DNA of 64,000 bases from Mactra quadrangularis (GCA_025267735.1 CM046307.1:53625395-53689394); one strand, 5' to 3'. Positions 33,646-45,149 are shown, counted from the stretch's first letter. Translations and numbers: made by a program. Notes: generated by a model from the sequence alone, not told the origin.

Positions 33646-33923
33646 AAAACGGTGTTATTTCTTGAATAAGCTTCGCTTGAAATGTGCATATAGTGCTGAG
33701 TAACTTTTAACATGAATTGACTATGAGTTAGTCCCAGTTTTCATGTACGCGTCAACCAATTTCGTATCAGTATCTTTTTCTTAACGTACGCTTTATATCA
33801 AATTAAGACAGAAGAATATAATATCAGTAAATTCTTTCAATTTATAGATACATATCATACAAAATAATATATATGTAACTTGTAATGACTTTATATACAT
33901 GTACATAAAAATATAAAGTTAAG

Positions 33924-34342
33924 TAGGGCTGTCACGATACGCCAGAAGCGTACCGCGATACATTGCAATTACGCTGTAATCGTATCGCGATGCGTACCAC
34001 GATATATTGCGGGGTTTTAGAATCGTTGTTCCTCCGCTGTATTTAACAGAAAATATGCAAATCTTATATGCAGCTACTGATAGAATCTAGCCTCTTTAAG
34101 TATTTACGGTCATTTAGGACTGAGACGCGCCCCAATCGGTTAAATTCTTGCAACTTCAGGTTAGATGGAATGAACAATGGAAAAACTGACGTTTCGCTAC
34201 TTTTATTTCGTGAAGGGGAGAATTTTTTCAACGAAATAAAAAATATTGCCAAATACCGGTACATTAAAAGCGTACCGCGGTACGTATTGCTGCAGCTGCG
34301 TATTGCAATATACCGGTATACCGGTATTTCGTGGCAGCCCTA
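33924..34342. mobile_element. hAT-type MITE, 419 bp, exact 8-bp target duplication
   Basis: Ends TAGGGCTGTCACGATAC and the complement GTGGCAGCCCTA, flanked by AAGTTAAG at 33916-33923 and 34343-34350. The outer parts are rich in CGTACCGCGATAC-type inverted motifs. The TAGGGCTG terminus and 8-bp duplication are hAT hallmarks. No transposase; open frames inside are not protein-like. Confidence 0.9.
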
Positions 34343-34606
34343 AAGTTAAGTCGACTCTGGTGTTAGATCGATTGTCACAGTTCAGAAAACATAATGAAGA
34401 GACAATTTTGGACTAAATTATCTGCACATTGATAGAGATCTAGAACTCGGCACAAATTGCAATAATACCACTGGTTTGTCGAGGGAAGAATACGAACATG
34501 TACTTTGTATTGGTCTCTTAACTCACAAAGAATTACATAACAAGTAAAGTTCTAGCATATATTGCCGTGTCTACAAGAGATATTTGAAATAATTTATGTC
34601 AAATAT

Positions 34607-36078
34607 TAGTGATGTCACGATGATCGAGTAGAATCGAATAATCGTCGCTGGGCGCTTACATTAGCGACAATCGATTTTCTTAAAGGAAAATCGATTGTCG
34701 CTGGTAGTTTCAGAACCGCAGATTTAGCCGCACTTTACCTCAGTTTGAACTTGTTCATAAGGGACAATAAGGTTAACTTTCAGTCTTATTTAGTAAATAA
34801 CTAATCAGTCTAAGTCAAACTTGTTGGTCCACCCGTTCTTCACATGTCAAATATCAAACAAAAATTTGTACACATGTCGGCGAATTTCAAAGATAAATAG
34901 CAATTTATAAAAAGCTATCTATTTTTATTGATGACGTAATGTACGAGTTTTGAATCTTGATACCGCTTTCTTGATACGTGTGATAATTTAAATGTCACGT
35001 TGTATAACAGACGTTTGGTACATCAGATGTGTTATAAATCCTCTCACTCAAATTGTTACGATTTACAGGTCAATTAACTAAATAGAATTTACGATCAAAT
35101 CTCTTAGGGAAACTCTGTGAGGTATGGTAAAAGTTCAATAGCCGGATACGGTCTTATTCGCTTTATGTCGTATCAAACGAAGTTTAAAATTTATTAACTC
35201 ACTAGAATCCAATAAGCATAGAAACTGAACCAAGCTAGCTTATTTCGTGATGGTTCTCTATAATATGGTGGTAAGATCCATCCTTAAGGGTGGTTACATA
35301 TGTAATAGGATAACGCTCTGCTTTGTGAAAAATTCGTCCTCAATAATTTTCGTAACCGACACTTACTAACATTTTTATTTTACCTGTATCAGTTTTAAAT
35401 CGTCTTGAATGAATTTGTTTAGAAGAAAAGTTAATTGAATGGACATTTATAGCATTGGATAAATCTATCAGAACACATATTCATTCACTCAGAGAGAATG
35501 TGAACGAGTTACTTATTTGTGAATTATGTTATTAAACAATTGTACCAACATCTTTTGCTTATGAAAAACAAAATATTACTGAAAAATATTTCTAGATGAT
35601 GAAGGGGTAAATGAAACGACTGCTAGCGGTTTCAAAATGGCATTGTGTAACAAAATTCATACCAACAATTTTTGTATAACATTATCTGACTCAGATACAC
35701 TATATTTGCTGGTTTAAATTGAAAGCATATAAATTTACCTCACTTTATAATACAGCAAATACCTTTCAAAATTATGATCATATCTTTTAAGTCTTGGTAT
35801 TGTGATTTTTATATTTTCCTTTGTTTTTAAAATGTTTTCAAAGAAATTAATCATGCAAATATAGTTTGTTTTAAGCAAGTAAAGGATGTTGTCTTGAATG
35901 AAGTGTTTTTCCTATTTTTTCAAGATATTTAATGCTACTTGTTATATAAAATCCCTGTATTTTCTCAGGAAAGCTTTTGTCAAGATAAATTTCGATTATT
36001 AATCGATTTCTAATCGATTAATTACATTTGATTCAATTCGATTATCGATTATGATTTTTGTCCGATTCTCCATCACTA
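34607..36078. mobile_element. hAT-type element, 1,472 bp, exact 8-bp target duplication
   Basis: Ends TAGTGATGTCACGATGATCG and the complement …CGATTCTCCATCACTA, flanked by TCAAATAT at 34599-34606 and 36079-36086. A subterminal hairpin (AGCGACAATCGATTTTC … GAAAATCGATTGTCGCT) lies at 34662-34702. ATCGATTA motifs cluster near the right end. The interior is AT-rich without a transposase, so it is non-autonomous. Confidence 0.9.
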
Positions 36079-36187
36079 TCAAATATATATATATAAATGA
36101 AGTGACAAGAACGAATTATGACAACACTTTCACGATGGTGATTTGTAGCGACAAGCACGTGACACCAATGTACATTTGTAATTGTAA

Positions 36188-36755
36188 AAGCGTTTGTGTT
36201 TCGAACAAACTAGTTTTGGTTTTTGAAACCTTTCATTCGTTTGTTAAAACTGGTTTGAAACCAAAACAGGTTAATTCATTTGTTAAAAAAAACTTTTTTG
36301 GAACTTTTGATAACACCTCCAGGGGCAGTTTCGTTAGTTTCGTGTTATCCGAATACACTAGCACTTTGGAAAGAAATGGCGGAAGGCGGTGAACTCTGGT
36401 CCTACTTTTTAATTATTGCCTCTTTTGTTCAAAACTGGGGTAAGATCTTCAAGAAGTTATTCAAATGTTGATCGGATCATACGAAATTTATCCACCCTAT
36501 GAAAGGCATTACGTCTGCAACATAGTTAATAATTTTCGTGTTGATGTTGCGAATTAGTAAATTCCTCAACAAGTATATTTAAAAAGACATTTAGCATGGA
36601 ATTGTTTACAACAGTTGCCATATTGAAACAATGGCAGCTGAACTGCACATTTGTTTTCAGAATGGAAAACAATTGAAATGTTGGTTTTGTACAATCTGAT
36701 AATTAAACCGAGGCCAAAACCAAAACCAAAACTGGTTTGTTCAATACAGAAACGC
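36188..36755. mobile_element. Inverted-repeat element, about 565 bp
   Basis: Left GCGTTTGTGTTTCGAACAAA with CTAGTTTTGG pairs with right CCAAAACTGGTTTGTTCAAT and ACAGAAACGC. TAAAA occurs on both sides (about 36185, 36755) and may be the target duplication. The 113-codon frame over the left end is not protein-like. Confidence 0.6.
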
Positions 36756-36759
36756 CTAA

Positions 36760-37987
36760 AATCTACTGAGTAAACGGCAGAATGTTGAACGGTTCAAACC
36801 TGTCGCCGTAGTCAGCCGAATACCTGCGATACATGGGGAGATACAAAAACATTACAATATTTTGAAGCCATCGTTTTATTATTAATGTGTGCGTTCAATG
36901 CTATGGTACATTGACTTTTAAACATGAGGAAAACAATTCACAATTCACACTGCTACCAACCAGGAAACTTTTGCAACATCTTCTTATCAGTATAACGTGT
37001 ATCCGAGTGGTTAACTATATATTATGTATTTTCCTCGAGCTACTTAGCTTAATGATTGGTAAAATAAGATAAAAAAGTATATATACAAGTGAAGAAATAT
37101 AAGACACATTTAACAACAGCAACTATACAACATATCTATAAATACAATGATATACATGATCACGAAGAGCGTCACAGAGCATGAGAATAAAAAGGTCAAA
37201 AGGAATACATTTTGAACAACATCACCAAAAATATACATAAGACAACGAAAGCAAGAGTGATGCTATAATAGACAATATCATACAAGATTATCAATTATTG
37301 TTGACAAACAAACATGGACGATTGTATACGTTGCAAAATGACATGGATAACTATGATAGACGAGCTTCTCTGAAATAATCTTCTTCTTCTTGAAATAATT
37401 CAAGCAAAGTTTTCTATGAAAGAGACACAAAACTACACAATGCTGGCTATTGAGATAAAAACTTCCATCTTGGTATCATACAATAATTAGTAACACCAGT
37501 ATGCAAATGTTTTATTGAAAGTTTGACTTTTTCTGTATCCATAGCAACCATAATTTTGACCAGAAGAAGAAAATACATTTATGTGCATAATCTATACGTC
37601 GCAAATAACTAAAGTAGTGTACTAAATTTCTGAATAGATTTTGGTTTAAAAAAGCAACTTACATTCCATGTTTTATCATAATAGCTTGGAAAATGACTTT
37701 TACGATAATATAACATACAAATGGTGTTTTGAAATAGCGGGTTAATCTTGATTAAACGAACAGGCAGACATACATAAATGTATATTCAGAAAACCTTAAG
37801 TGCATTCAAACGTAAAAATTGTATTAAATATACATACATTTCATTTAACATATGTTTATGAATATTTTAGTACATAATTTCGAAAGAGAAACAGATAAAA
37901 AAAAGTGAGAAAATAAGAAGTATCTACAATTATAGATGCGTTTGACTTCACGTTCTTATAAATGACCGAGATCGGGGTTTAAACGGT
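36760..37987. other. Downstream of copy 2 gene, nothing recognised
   Basis: AT-rich, no coding signal and no clear repeat; it forms the space 3' of the copy 2 stop codon. Confidence 0.4.
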
Positions 37988-40900
37988 TTACCCCTTGCGA
38001 TAGAAGGATAAACCTTCCTGAAAATTATCATTTACACTTGCTGATCCAAGCAGTGTACATTCTAAACTGGATAAATCAAAGTTGAACCCGGCACAGTTCA
38101 GCAAAGTTTTGCAGTAAGCTGCACAATAAATCTTCGAACTTTGTTGTACAACATCTAGTACCGCACCGACACCAATCATGTTCGAAGGTTGTTCAAATCG
38201 CACTGAAATTAAAATCAAAGTTCTGATGTACTATCATTGAATTCATGTGTTACATATGTATTATCATAAATTGTTCTGTTGGTCGGTATATTTTGTAATA
38301 GTATTTAAACTATTTATGATGTTCCATTTAAACATAAACGGTATTTATAGACATTTCCTGAATGCAAGTTGATATAATAATGTTAGCCAAAGATCACAAG
38401 TAGATTTTGAAGCAACTGTACCAGCAATTAGGACGAAGCGAGCAGCTCCGATCAGGACCGACGGACAGAATATACTTTATGCAAGAAGTCAGTGTAAAGC
38501 AAAACCACGTTAATTGTTTTCTGATTGAAATTTTGTAAGATACACTCACCGTTTTTATTTCTTGTTAAGAGTTCGCCATAAACTTCCACTTCACAGATAT
38601 TAAAAGCCTCAGTAATCCCGTTACGTGTTATTCTAACCCAGCGTCCATACGTGTGTGTATCCATCTGAAAGGTGTGTTGAGAACCAAGAAGACCTTCAAG
38701 ATAGCCAAACAATACATAATCATCTTGATTATAACCTACTAACACTTGAATATTTCTAGTCCGGTCACCTGAAAACATTAAATGGTATCTAACTAAATTA
38801 TACCGAATAATATTATGTAAAGTATTTAGGTCAAAATATTGTTGATAATGCAATACATAATGCCTATAACTTATTAAAGGACTAATGCACTTTCGAAAAA
38901 TGACATGCCAAGCAGTTGAAAATAGTAAATTTCATTAAATTTTTAGATGGGCAAACGTTAAATACAATGTTAGTGAGTTGTCTGGTTTATTAATAGATTT
39001 TATTTTCTCAACTGTCAAAACATGAATCATTTCACGGTGACTTCGTGCTCTTTGTCCAACACTCGTCATAATGTGAAAGTTTGTAATCAATCACCGTGAA
39101 ATAATTCAAAATTTGGCAGTTGAGAAAAAATGGACTTTACACACTGTTATAGTGTGATGACTCCTGGTGCGTTTTATTATAATACCAATCATTCCCATTA
39201 GCGATATACATGTATTATTTGTGGAAAACTAATCTTCTAGTTATTTGTAAACAGAAGACGAAAAAGCACAATCATAGCTTCTGTCACATCTTCCTCCTGC
39301 AAGGCGCCGAACAAAAACACATAAATGCGACAAATGTGTTTTTGTTGTATCTTTCACCTACTGGGTGCGAGACGAAAACACAAAAATGCGACAACGCTAT
39401 GACAAAGACACGACTTAAAAGGAGTCGTACTACTTCTGTCGAATGTATATGTTTTTGTTTCGTGTTTCTAGGGTAAAATCAAGTCAAAGGATTAAAAGGT
39501 TGATGATTGTGGGTAAGACCAGCCCTGCGTTCAGTTACCGCGAACGTTCTGTAACGTTACATTTGGAACTCCTCGGCCATTCGTTGCGAAAAATATCGGA
39601 CATATTTAGACGCTATTTGGAAACTACCGGTGTTTAAGGGAACAAATATATGATCATTTAGGCAATGGATGACGTTTCGTTTTTAGTCCGTAAATTTTGA
39701 AACATCACTCATTGCCTTAACGATCGCACATTTGTTTATTAGATAAGATTATTCGCAGCGAATGGCCGTAGAGTTCCGAATGTATCGTTATGTAAAGTTT
39801 TGTGTAATTGAACATGCTACAGTTTGTTGTATCTTCCGATGTTTAATGTGACCCCTCTTAGGACAAAATGCCACATGGCGTAAATCAACCACGATGTTTA
39901 ATGTGTGTTTTGTAAATTAAATATCTACATGTAGTATATTAACTACTTTATACTTTTCTCATGTTTGCTTATACAATCAAGTTTCTGTGTAGGAAGAACT
40001 TAGAAAACAATGATAAACAATGTGGGACTTCGTGCAAGCAGCGTTATCGCGTTCTGTACATAGGTGTTCATTCTCGTGCCTAGAGGTTTAACCCGGGTCG
40101 ATAGCGCAGTTGGTAGCGCGCCGGGATTTGGAATCCCACCCGGGGAGGATATACCCTTCCCTGAAAATTTGACAATAATGTCGATTTTCCTCCATTGATT
40201 AGATAATATGGAGAAGTTTCCGGCCTTGTGGAAGGATAGGTGAGTACTGGTTATAGACAATGGTCCAGCTAAGCTAGGTTAGGTGCGCTGGACGCCGTAA
40301 AATGACCTAAATTGTGTTGACACGGCGTTAAATCTAATACAAAAAACCCCTAGAGGTTCATAAGATTCTCTCGTAGACCCTTATAATAACCAGAGTTTAC
40401 CAACAAAACATATTTGAATTGTTCAAAAGAGTCGATCGATGAATTTATAAGATACTTAACATTGCCATCTGTAATTATCGATGATTAGTGACCTCCCGCT
40501 TAGAATACCACCTACTTACTGCATTCCTTACCCTGGAAATCACGACAGTAAGCCTGAAAAGTGGTAGTTACATTTAGAATGTCAACGCGTCCACAAATTA
40601 GTTGTTTATTGCCAGAAATATCATTATAAACGAATACTTGAATGAAATCTATGAAACGAACAAAATTGTAATACTTACTACTACTGCCTAATCGGTTGAA
40701 AATTCTAACATTATCAATATAGTAGATTGCTCCAAGATCAACTTCCCAATAATTATTCTCGCCGTATAAAGTATGACTACAAGAGAGATCAGCTAAATTA
40801 CCATTAGTATTGCCGTCCACCGACAACGACGCTTGATATATTCCATAGCTATCTTCATATGTACTTGTTTGGTATGCCGATTTTCCAAGGGCGACATTGC

Positions 40901-42609
40901 TCAAAGCTGCAAATATTTTTTATAAGAAAGCTTATGTTATATTATACATACAGAAATGACTCTCAGTACTAGCATTACAGACAATCGTGCAATATCGAGT
41001 CAATAGGAGATCGGCATAGTTCCGATACTTAATCACTGTAAACACATCTAAAGAATCATGATTACTAATAACTGATAGATTGTATCCAAATTCAATTAGA
41101 AGCCACTTTCTCAATTGTAAAGTATTCTACTTCACAGATTCATACATGAATACATATTTCGGGACCTAAAAAAATTCCGGTTCGGAGAGAATTCCGGTTT
41201 AGAGGGTTTCCGGTTTAGAGGGGATCCATTGTACATGTGTCTAATACTTTGTTGGTTCGAATGACAATAACGTATTTTTCATACGCCGAACAAAAATCAA
41301 AGGTTTATGTTAAAAAATCATTTAAGCAGATTTTGTTTAGACGATAATGAAAACAAACCAATCAACATTTACTGAGGACGGTAAATTTTGCGACTTCTGT
41401 GTCTTCTTAAAAATTGAAACAGACCGCATATAATCGCATCAGTGAAATAATATTAAAACCAAAAAAAATATCAGATACAATAGCAAAATGGAAATAAGAA
41501 TTGGTGTGCATATCATGGACAAGAATTTTATGCTATGAATTTTTTAGATATGTTAAAATGTCTTGTACCATTGTATGTATACTATGCCGAAATAAATCTA
41601 TGCATCCAGCAATCCGACGACTGTGCACTTGGTTTTTCAGTAGTTAATGATGAAACTGCCCAATCTAAAACTAATACAATCAGTAGGTTTTCCAGAAAAC
41701 CAGAAAGATATAACTAATAAATGCGGATACCAAAATCGTGCGTCTGAGTACAAAAACTCTTATAGTTATTTGAAAAGTTGATCTAATTCCTACAGCACGT
41801 TTAAATTTCGGTTACTAGTATGATACTTCTTATATAAAAGCTTTATTTAATATGTTTACAGTAAAATTACAAAATTCACGAACTAGTCAGAGTACCTAAA
41901 ACAAGAGCAACATCATGTAAATCATTTCCTCTTTGACAGCTCCCTTGACACGACATATTTATTTACAGCAGATATGGACACAACTTGAATTTCAATAGTA
42001 AAATCATGAAACATAACAAATATAAGGTACGCACTAAACATGTCTATAGCAAGTTTGGCAACTTTGCTCAAAATGATTGTTTAATGAACCTCCCCTTTAA
42101 GATTATAAATTGAACTTATTCTATTCATGAAATATATACACATATTATTTCTTTCGTGGTATACTCTTTTTAATACTAGGCGAAAGTTTATGATTTTTCC
42201 TCTTTTAATTGGGTTTAACGCCGCGTCAACACAATTAAGGTCCTTTTACGGCGTCCAGCGCACCAAACCTAGCGTTTTGGAACTTTGTCTATGACCAGTA
42301 CTCACCTACCTTTCCACAAGGCCGGAAACTTCACCATATGTGTTATTAAAGAGGAAAATTGATATCATTGTCAAATGTTCATGGAAGGGCATAACCTCCC
42401 CGATGAGATGCGAACCCATGCCCCCTTCGGAGCACGAGATTCCAAATTCCGGCGCGCTACCAACTGCGCCCCGGACCCTGGTTAATATTTTTATATAGAG
42501 AGGGAGCAAAGTACAACGCATAAAAAATATGATACACACCTTCGACGAGAAGATTTTCGCAAATGAAAATTGTTGCGTAACACAAATAAATCCTATGATG
42601 TTTCGTCAT
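37988..42609 (-). CDS. Secreted F5/8C (fucolectin-like) + PAN domain protein, copy 2
   Basis: Exons on the minus strand: 42609-42540, 40906-40679 (or to 40520), 38768-38550 and 38202-37988; all junctions GT-AG, phase 1. The short form is 243 residues, the long form 296. Signal peptide MTKHHRIYLCYATIFI; F5/8C domain with NVALGKSAYQTS, SLSVDGNTNG, YWEVDLGAIYYIDNV, GRWVRI and EVEVYGE; PAN/apple domain with four Cys (YCAAYCKTLLNC…EC). It keeps Cys66 and His68 (CSHT) but the F-type lectin signature RxDxxxxR reads RLGSSSDR, so the Asp and vicinal Cys pair are lost. Close paralogue of copy 1, in inverted orientation. Introns carry a SINE each in 1 and 2, a cruciform repeat, a Tigger end and foldbacks. 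Confidence 0.8.
38999..39130. repeat. Palindromic foldback in copy 2 intron 2
   Basis: TTTTCTCAACTG and ATTTCACGGTGA on the left pair with TCACCGTGAAAT and CAGTTGAGAAAA on the right, arms about 50 bases with bulges. Non-coding; not seen in copy 1 intron 2. Confidence 0.7.
39240..39460. repeat. Foldback repeat remnant, family of 10660-11190
   Basis: Contains GACGAAAACACAAAAATGCG, ATGCGACAA and AAGGCGCCGAACAAAAACAC units in mixed orientation. The related remnant in intron 2 of copy 1 (16440-16640) suggests that the insertion predates the gene duplication. Confidence 0.5.
39522..39570. repeat. Fragment of the CAG…CTG MITE family
   Basis: CAGCCCTGCGTTCAGTTACC with GCGAACGTTCTGTAACG matches one end of the MITEs at 5880 and 43525. 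The other end is missing. Confidence 0.5.
40089..40348 (+). mobile_element. Full-length SINE in copy 2 intron 2
   Basis: Starts AACCCGGGTCGATAGCGCAG and ends GGCGTTAAATCTAATACAAA. Flanked by a 10-bp target duplication CCTAGAGGTT at 40079-40088 and 40349-40358. It has lost about 20 bases at the box B region (GGAATCCCACCCGGGGAGG). Antisense to the host gene. Confidence 0.9.
40520..40678 (-). CDS. Copy 2 exon 2 extension (alternative donor), 53 codons
   Basis: If the internal donor A|GTAAGT at 40679/40678 is skipped, the frame stays open for 159 bases to a second A|GTAAGT donor at 40520/40519, again phase 1. The added peptide (KYYNFVRFIDFIQVFVYNDI…, QAYCRDFQGKEC) resembles the middle of an F5/8C domain, so it partly duplicates what exon 3 encodes (DRTRNIQVLVGYN…). 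Copy 1 has homologous but broken sequence. It may be an alternative exon, a retained intron or the remains of an exon duplication. Confidence 0.4.
41165..41235. repeat. Tigger-type terminal sequence, three 17-bp repeats
   Basis: ATTCCGGTTCGGAGAGA, ATTCCGGTTTAGAGGGT and TTCCGGTTTAGAGGGGA follow one another, then TCCATTGTA. The complement (CAATGGATCCCCTCTAAACC) resembles the CAGTGGAACC…CTCTAAACCGG ends of Tigger/pogo-type elements. Lies in intron 1 of copy 2; no partner end found. Confidence 0.5.
42205..42485 (-). mobile_element. Full-length SINE in copy 2 intron 1
   Basis: On the minus strand it starts ACCAGGGTCCGGGGCGCAGT, with box B GGGTTCGCATCTC, body GTTTCCGGCCTTGTGGAAAG, GGTGAGTACTGGTCATAGAC and tail TGTTGACGCGGCGTTAAACC then AATTAAAAG. 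More diverged than the 40089 copy. Same orientation as the host gene, 56 bases downstream of exon 1. Confidence 0.85.
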
Positions 42610-42692
42610 TGTACAATCTGCACTGTTTGTAAAATTTGCCTATTTCAATATAATGTTATATATTGTGGTCGAATACTCTTGACATGTATTAA

Positions 42693-42984
42693 TTAGATTA
42701 TGTTTTCATTTTACTATAAGGTTTAGTGCGAGGGGCGGAGCCCCGAGCACTGAACCTTATAGTAAAATGAAAACATAATCTAACTGGCTTAGCACAGCAT
42801 TTTCCCCAAGTTCAACACGCTTCTATACTATGTATTAGTTAGATTATGTTTTCATTTTACTATAAGGTTTAGTGCGAGGGGCGGAGCCCCGAGCACTGAA
42901 CCTTATAGTAAAATGAAAACATAATCTAACTGGCTTAGCACAGCATTTTCCCCAAGTTCAATACGCTTCTATACTATACAATAT
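42693..42984. repeat. Two tandem 146-bp units, each with a near-perfect 91-bp cruciform
   Basis: Each unit begins with a palindrome (42693-42783 and 42839-42929): TTAGATTATGTTTTCATTTT and ACTATAAGGTTTAGTGC pair with the complement after a GC-rich centre AGGGGCGGAGCCCC. A 55-bp spacer follows (GGCTTAGCACAGCATTTTCC…). The units differ at a few positions only. A complementary copy of the spacer core (GGGGAAAATGCTATGTGCTA) lies at about 43031. It sits 84 bases upstream of the copy 2 start codon. Confidence 0.9.
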
Positions 42985-42989
42985 AGTAC

Positions 42990-43520
42990 ATGTCTACTAT
43001 CAACAATCCTCGACAGCTGATTGGACGAGGGGAAAATGCTATGTGCTAATTCAGTTTATCACATGTGACGCAAAACACTGAGTTTACATTTTCTTAATTA
43101 TTCTGCATTTTATAGCAGTAATAAAATGCATAACGAATGATAAATTCTACATAATTGACTAGTTTGGTGTAACAAATCAGTTAATCAATGGAAAAATATT
43201 CCCAGTTTCTAACAGTCTAATGCATTTGTGTAATAAAACTATGAATCAAGCTCCCTATAGATAATACACGACTCTAAATCATGCATCATTACACAAAAGA
43301 GAATACAGATAGCATGCTTACAAATTGAATCGAAGTACAAAAATGTATTGAAATACAGAAAGACTTTCGTGCACATTGAAACCTAACAAATCCATACTGA
43401 TGATTACCCCTTACACATTAGATTCAAGTACGAATCGAGCAGGGCAAAATACGGGCGAAGTGTTCATAATACCCTGTATTACTGGCAAATATTATAAAGA
43501 TTTTATTTTCTTCTTCTTGA
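42990..43520. other. Upstream flank of copy 2 gene
   Basis: About 43085-43300 is homologous to 9245-9420 upstream of copy 1 (minus-strand CTCTTTTGTGTAATGATGCA, ATGATTTAGAGT, GGGAGCTTGATTCAT). No gene is seen. The cruciform repeats separate this block from the start codon, whereas the block is close to the ATG in copy 1. Confidence 0.5.
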
Positions 43521-43524
43521 AGTA

Positions 43525-43746
43525 CAGCAGTGTGTTCAGTTACCTTGAACGTTCCAAAACGTTCCGTAACGGAAATGTCAGAACAACTCAACCCATAGAC
43601 AACTCAACCCGATACAACTCAATCTCCTACTAACGGATTGAGTTGTCTTAACTTTGAGTTAAGTATTGCACGGGTTGAGTTGTCTTCGGGTTGAGTTCTC
43701 CCGTACCCGTAACGTTAGCTAACAGTAGTTACTGAACACGGGGCAG
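43525..43746. mobile_element. 222-bp MITE, inverted copy of 5880-6091
   Basis: Starts CAGCAGTGTGTTCAGTTACC and ends ACTGAACACGGGGCAG; the whole is the reverse complement of the element at 5880 with about 80% identity, and it includes several ACAACTCAACCC/GGGTTGAGTTGT motifs. No clear target duplication. Confidence 0.75.
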
Positions 43747-44289
43747 TTTTCCCCAGTACGCTAAATGCATACAAATTATGTTGGTTTATTAGTGTTGTTA
43801 ACTATGATAAATATGGTACAATACTGTAAAACAACTTAAACTTCAAGTAATACAATGAATGACCGCAGTATCATTACATTAAACAGCTACAGACACAATC
43901 AATATATTTGACTACGCCCCGTCCACACGCTTATCAATATAAGTAAACACATGTTACTGATCGAGTCATTTGACGGAACTACTTCAGAAACACATGTATT
44001 ACCCCGCCGGTCAAACTGGTCAGGCATTTTCGTCGATAGTTTTGCGATTTGTGGTATAACTTAAGCCTTCCGGCGAAATCGCCGAAAGTCTGATAAACAA
44101 TACATACTACTCAAAATGTGCTATGAATCGCCTTTTATACGATGTTTTACTTTTGTGTAGTTTTAATAGATAAGAAAAATGAGTAATAGAAATTAAATAT
44201 GATACTGTAGGAATTCAATTTTATGCAAATAATGACACTTGACGCTGTCACTGACGTGTGCATGTTGAGAAAAAGGTGTAATGAACGAA

Positions 44290-44790
44290 CATCAACATTT
44301 AAGAAATAACACCATAAATCCTGGTTATCATGAGATGGTTTGAGAATGGTGTTTAATTTCGTGCACGATGTCCGCGGGAATGATTGGCAGTCAGACACCG
44401 CCGCCGTAAAACTGCTGTTAAACTTGTGTACTTCATGATGCCGAGGAAGCTAGGACCATTTCTCTAACAAAAGATCATGTTTTAGCTCCTGCACTTTTGT
44501 TGGATGGACTTGGCTTGAAAAATGGCTTTCTGGAGCATATCGCATGCATGCTCATTTTGGTAAAATCCGGAGATCTCGCTGTCAAATCCATGCATAATAT
44601 AGTGGCTTTCAAAAGAGTCCGTCTGTCCGTAAAGTCTACACAAACTCATCAGTGAAGAGAACAGGGGTCCAGTCATTAATGGTTCATGTTACATGAGCAT
44701 GCACCCATCGCAAACGTTCTTGAATATTGTGTGGTGTCAATTGGATGCAAATTGACCTTACGCCAGAATTTGATTGACAGCTCCTATTAG
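44290..44790 (-). pseudogene. Tc1-like transposase relic
   Basis: On the minus strand, translation gives TPHNIQERLRWVHAH, then INDWTPVLFTDE (the Tc1 DDE 'VLFTDES' motif with its Asp) and, after shifts, ARPHRAR-like sequence (NHSRGHRARN). Several stops and frameshifts break it, so it is dead. Terminal repeats were not identified. The order matches the middle of Tc1/mariner transposases. Confidence 0.6.
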
Positions 44791-45149
44791 CCAGTCAGCG
44801 TCCGGCATTTGATACCCTGATGCTTATCTAAGATAAGCGGCTTATCGGTCGCCATTTTGTCCGACATCTGGTCTTGACGGACATCGAATTTCTTATGTGT
44901 TAGCATGGACCCTATGTACAGTTATATAGGGTTCTCAGTGAAAGTTACAAAATAAACTCAATAAAACAAATTAGAATGGTCAAAATATGTACACATGGGG
45001 TCTGTAAATACTGTGATAAAAGTAACTTTTTATTTCTCAGCATATTTTATCACATATACACCATTTTAAAGATTACATGTATATACAGTTGTTTTCGTGT
45101 ATATCCAACAGTTTTCTGATTTATAAAGGATTTCTACAAACGTTCAATG

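Noticed and set aside
40649..40678. 30-base intron in exon 2 of copy 2
   Set aside because: It has GTAAGT and TTTCATAG ends but is far below usual intron length in animals; treated as part of the extension or of a larger intron.
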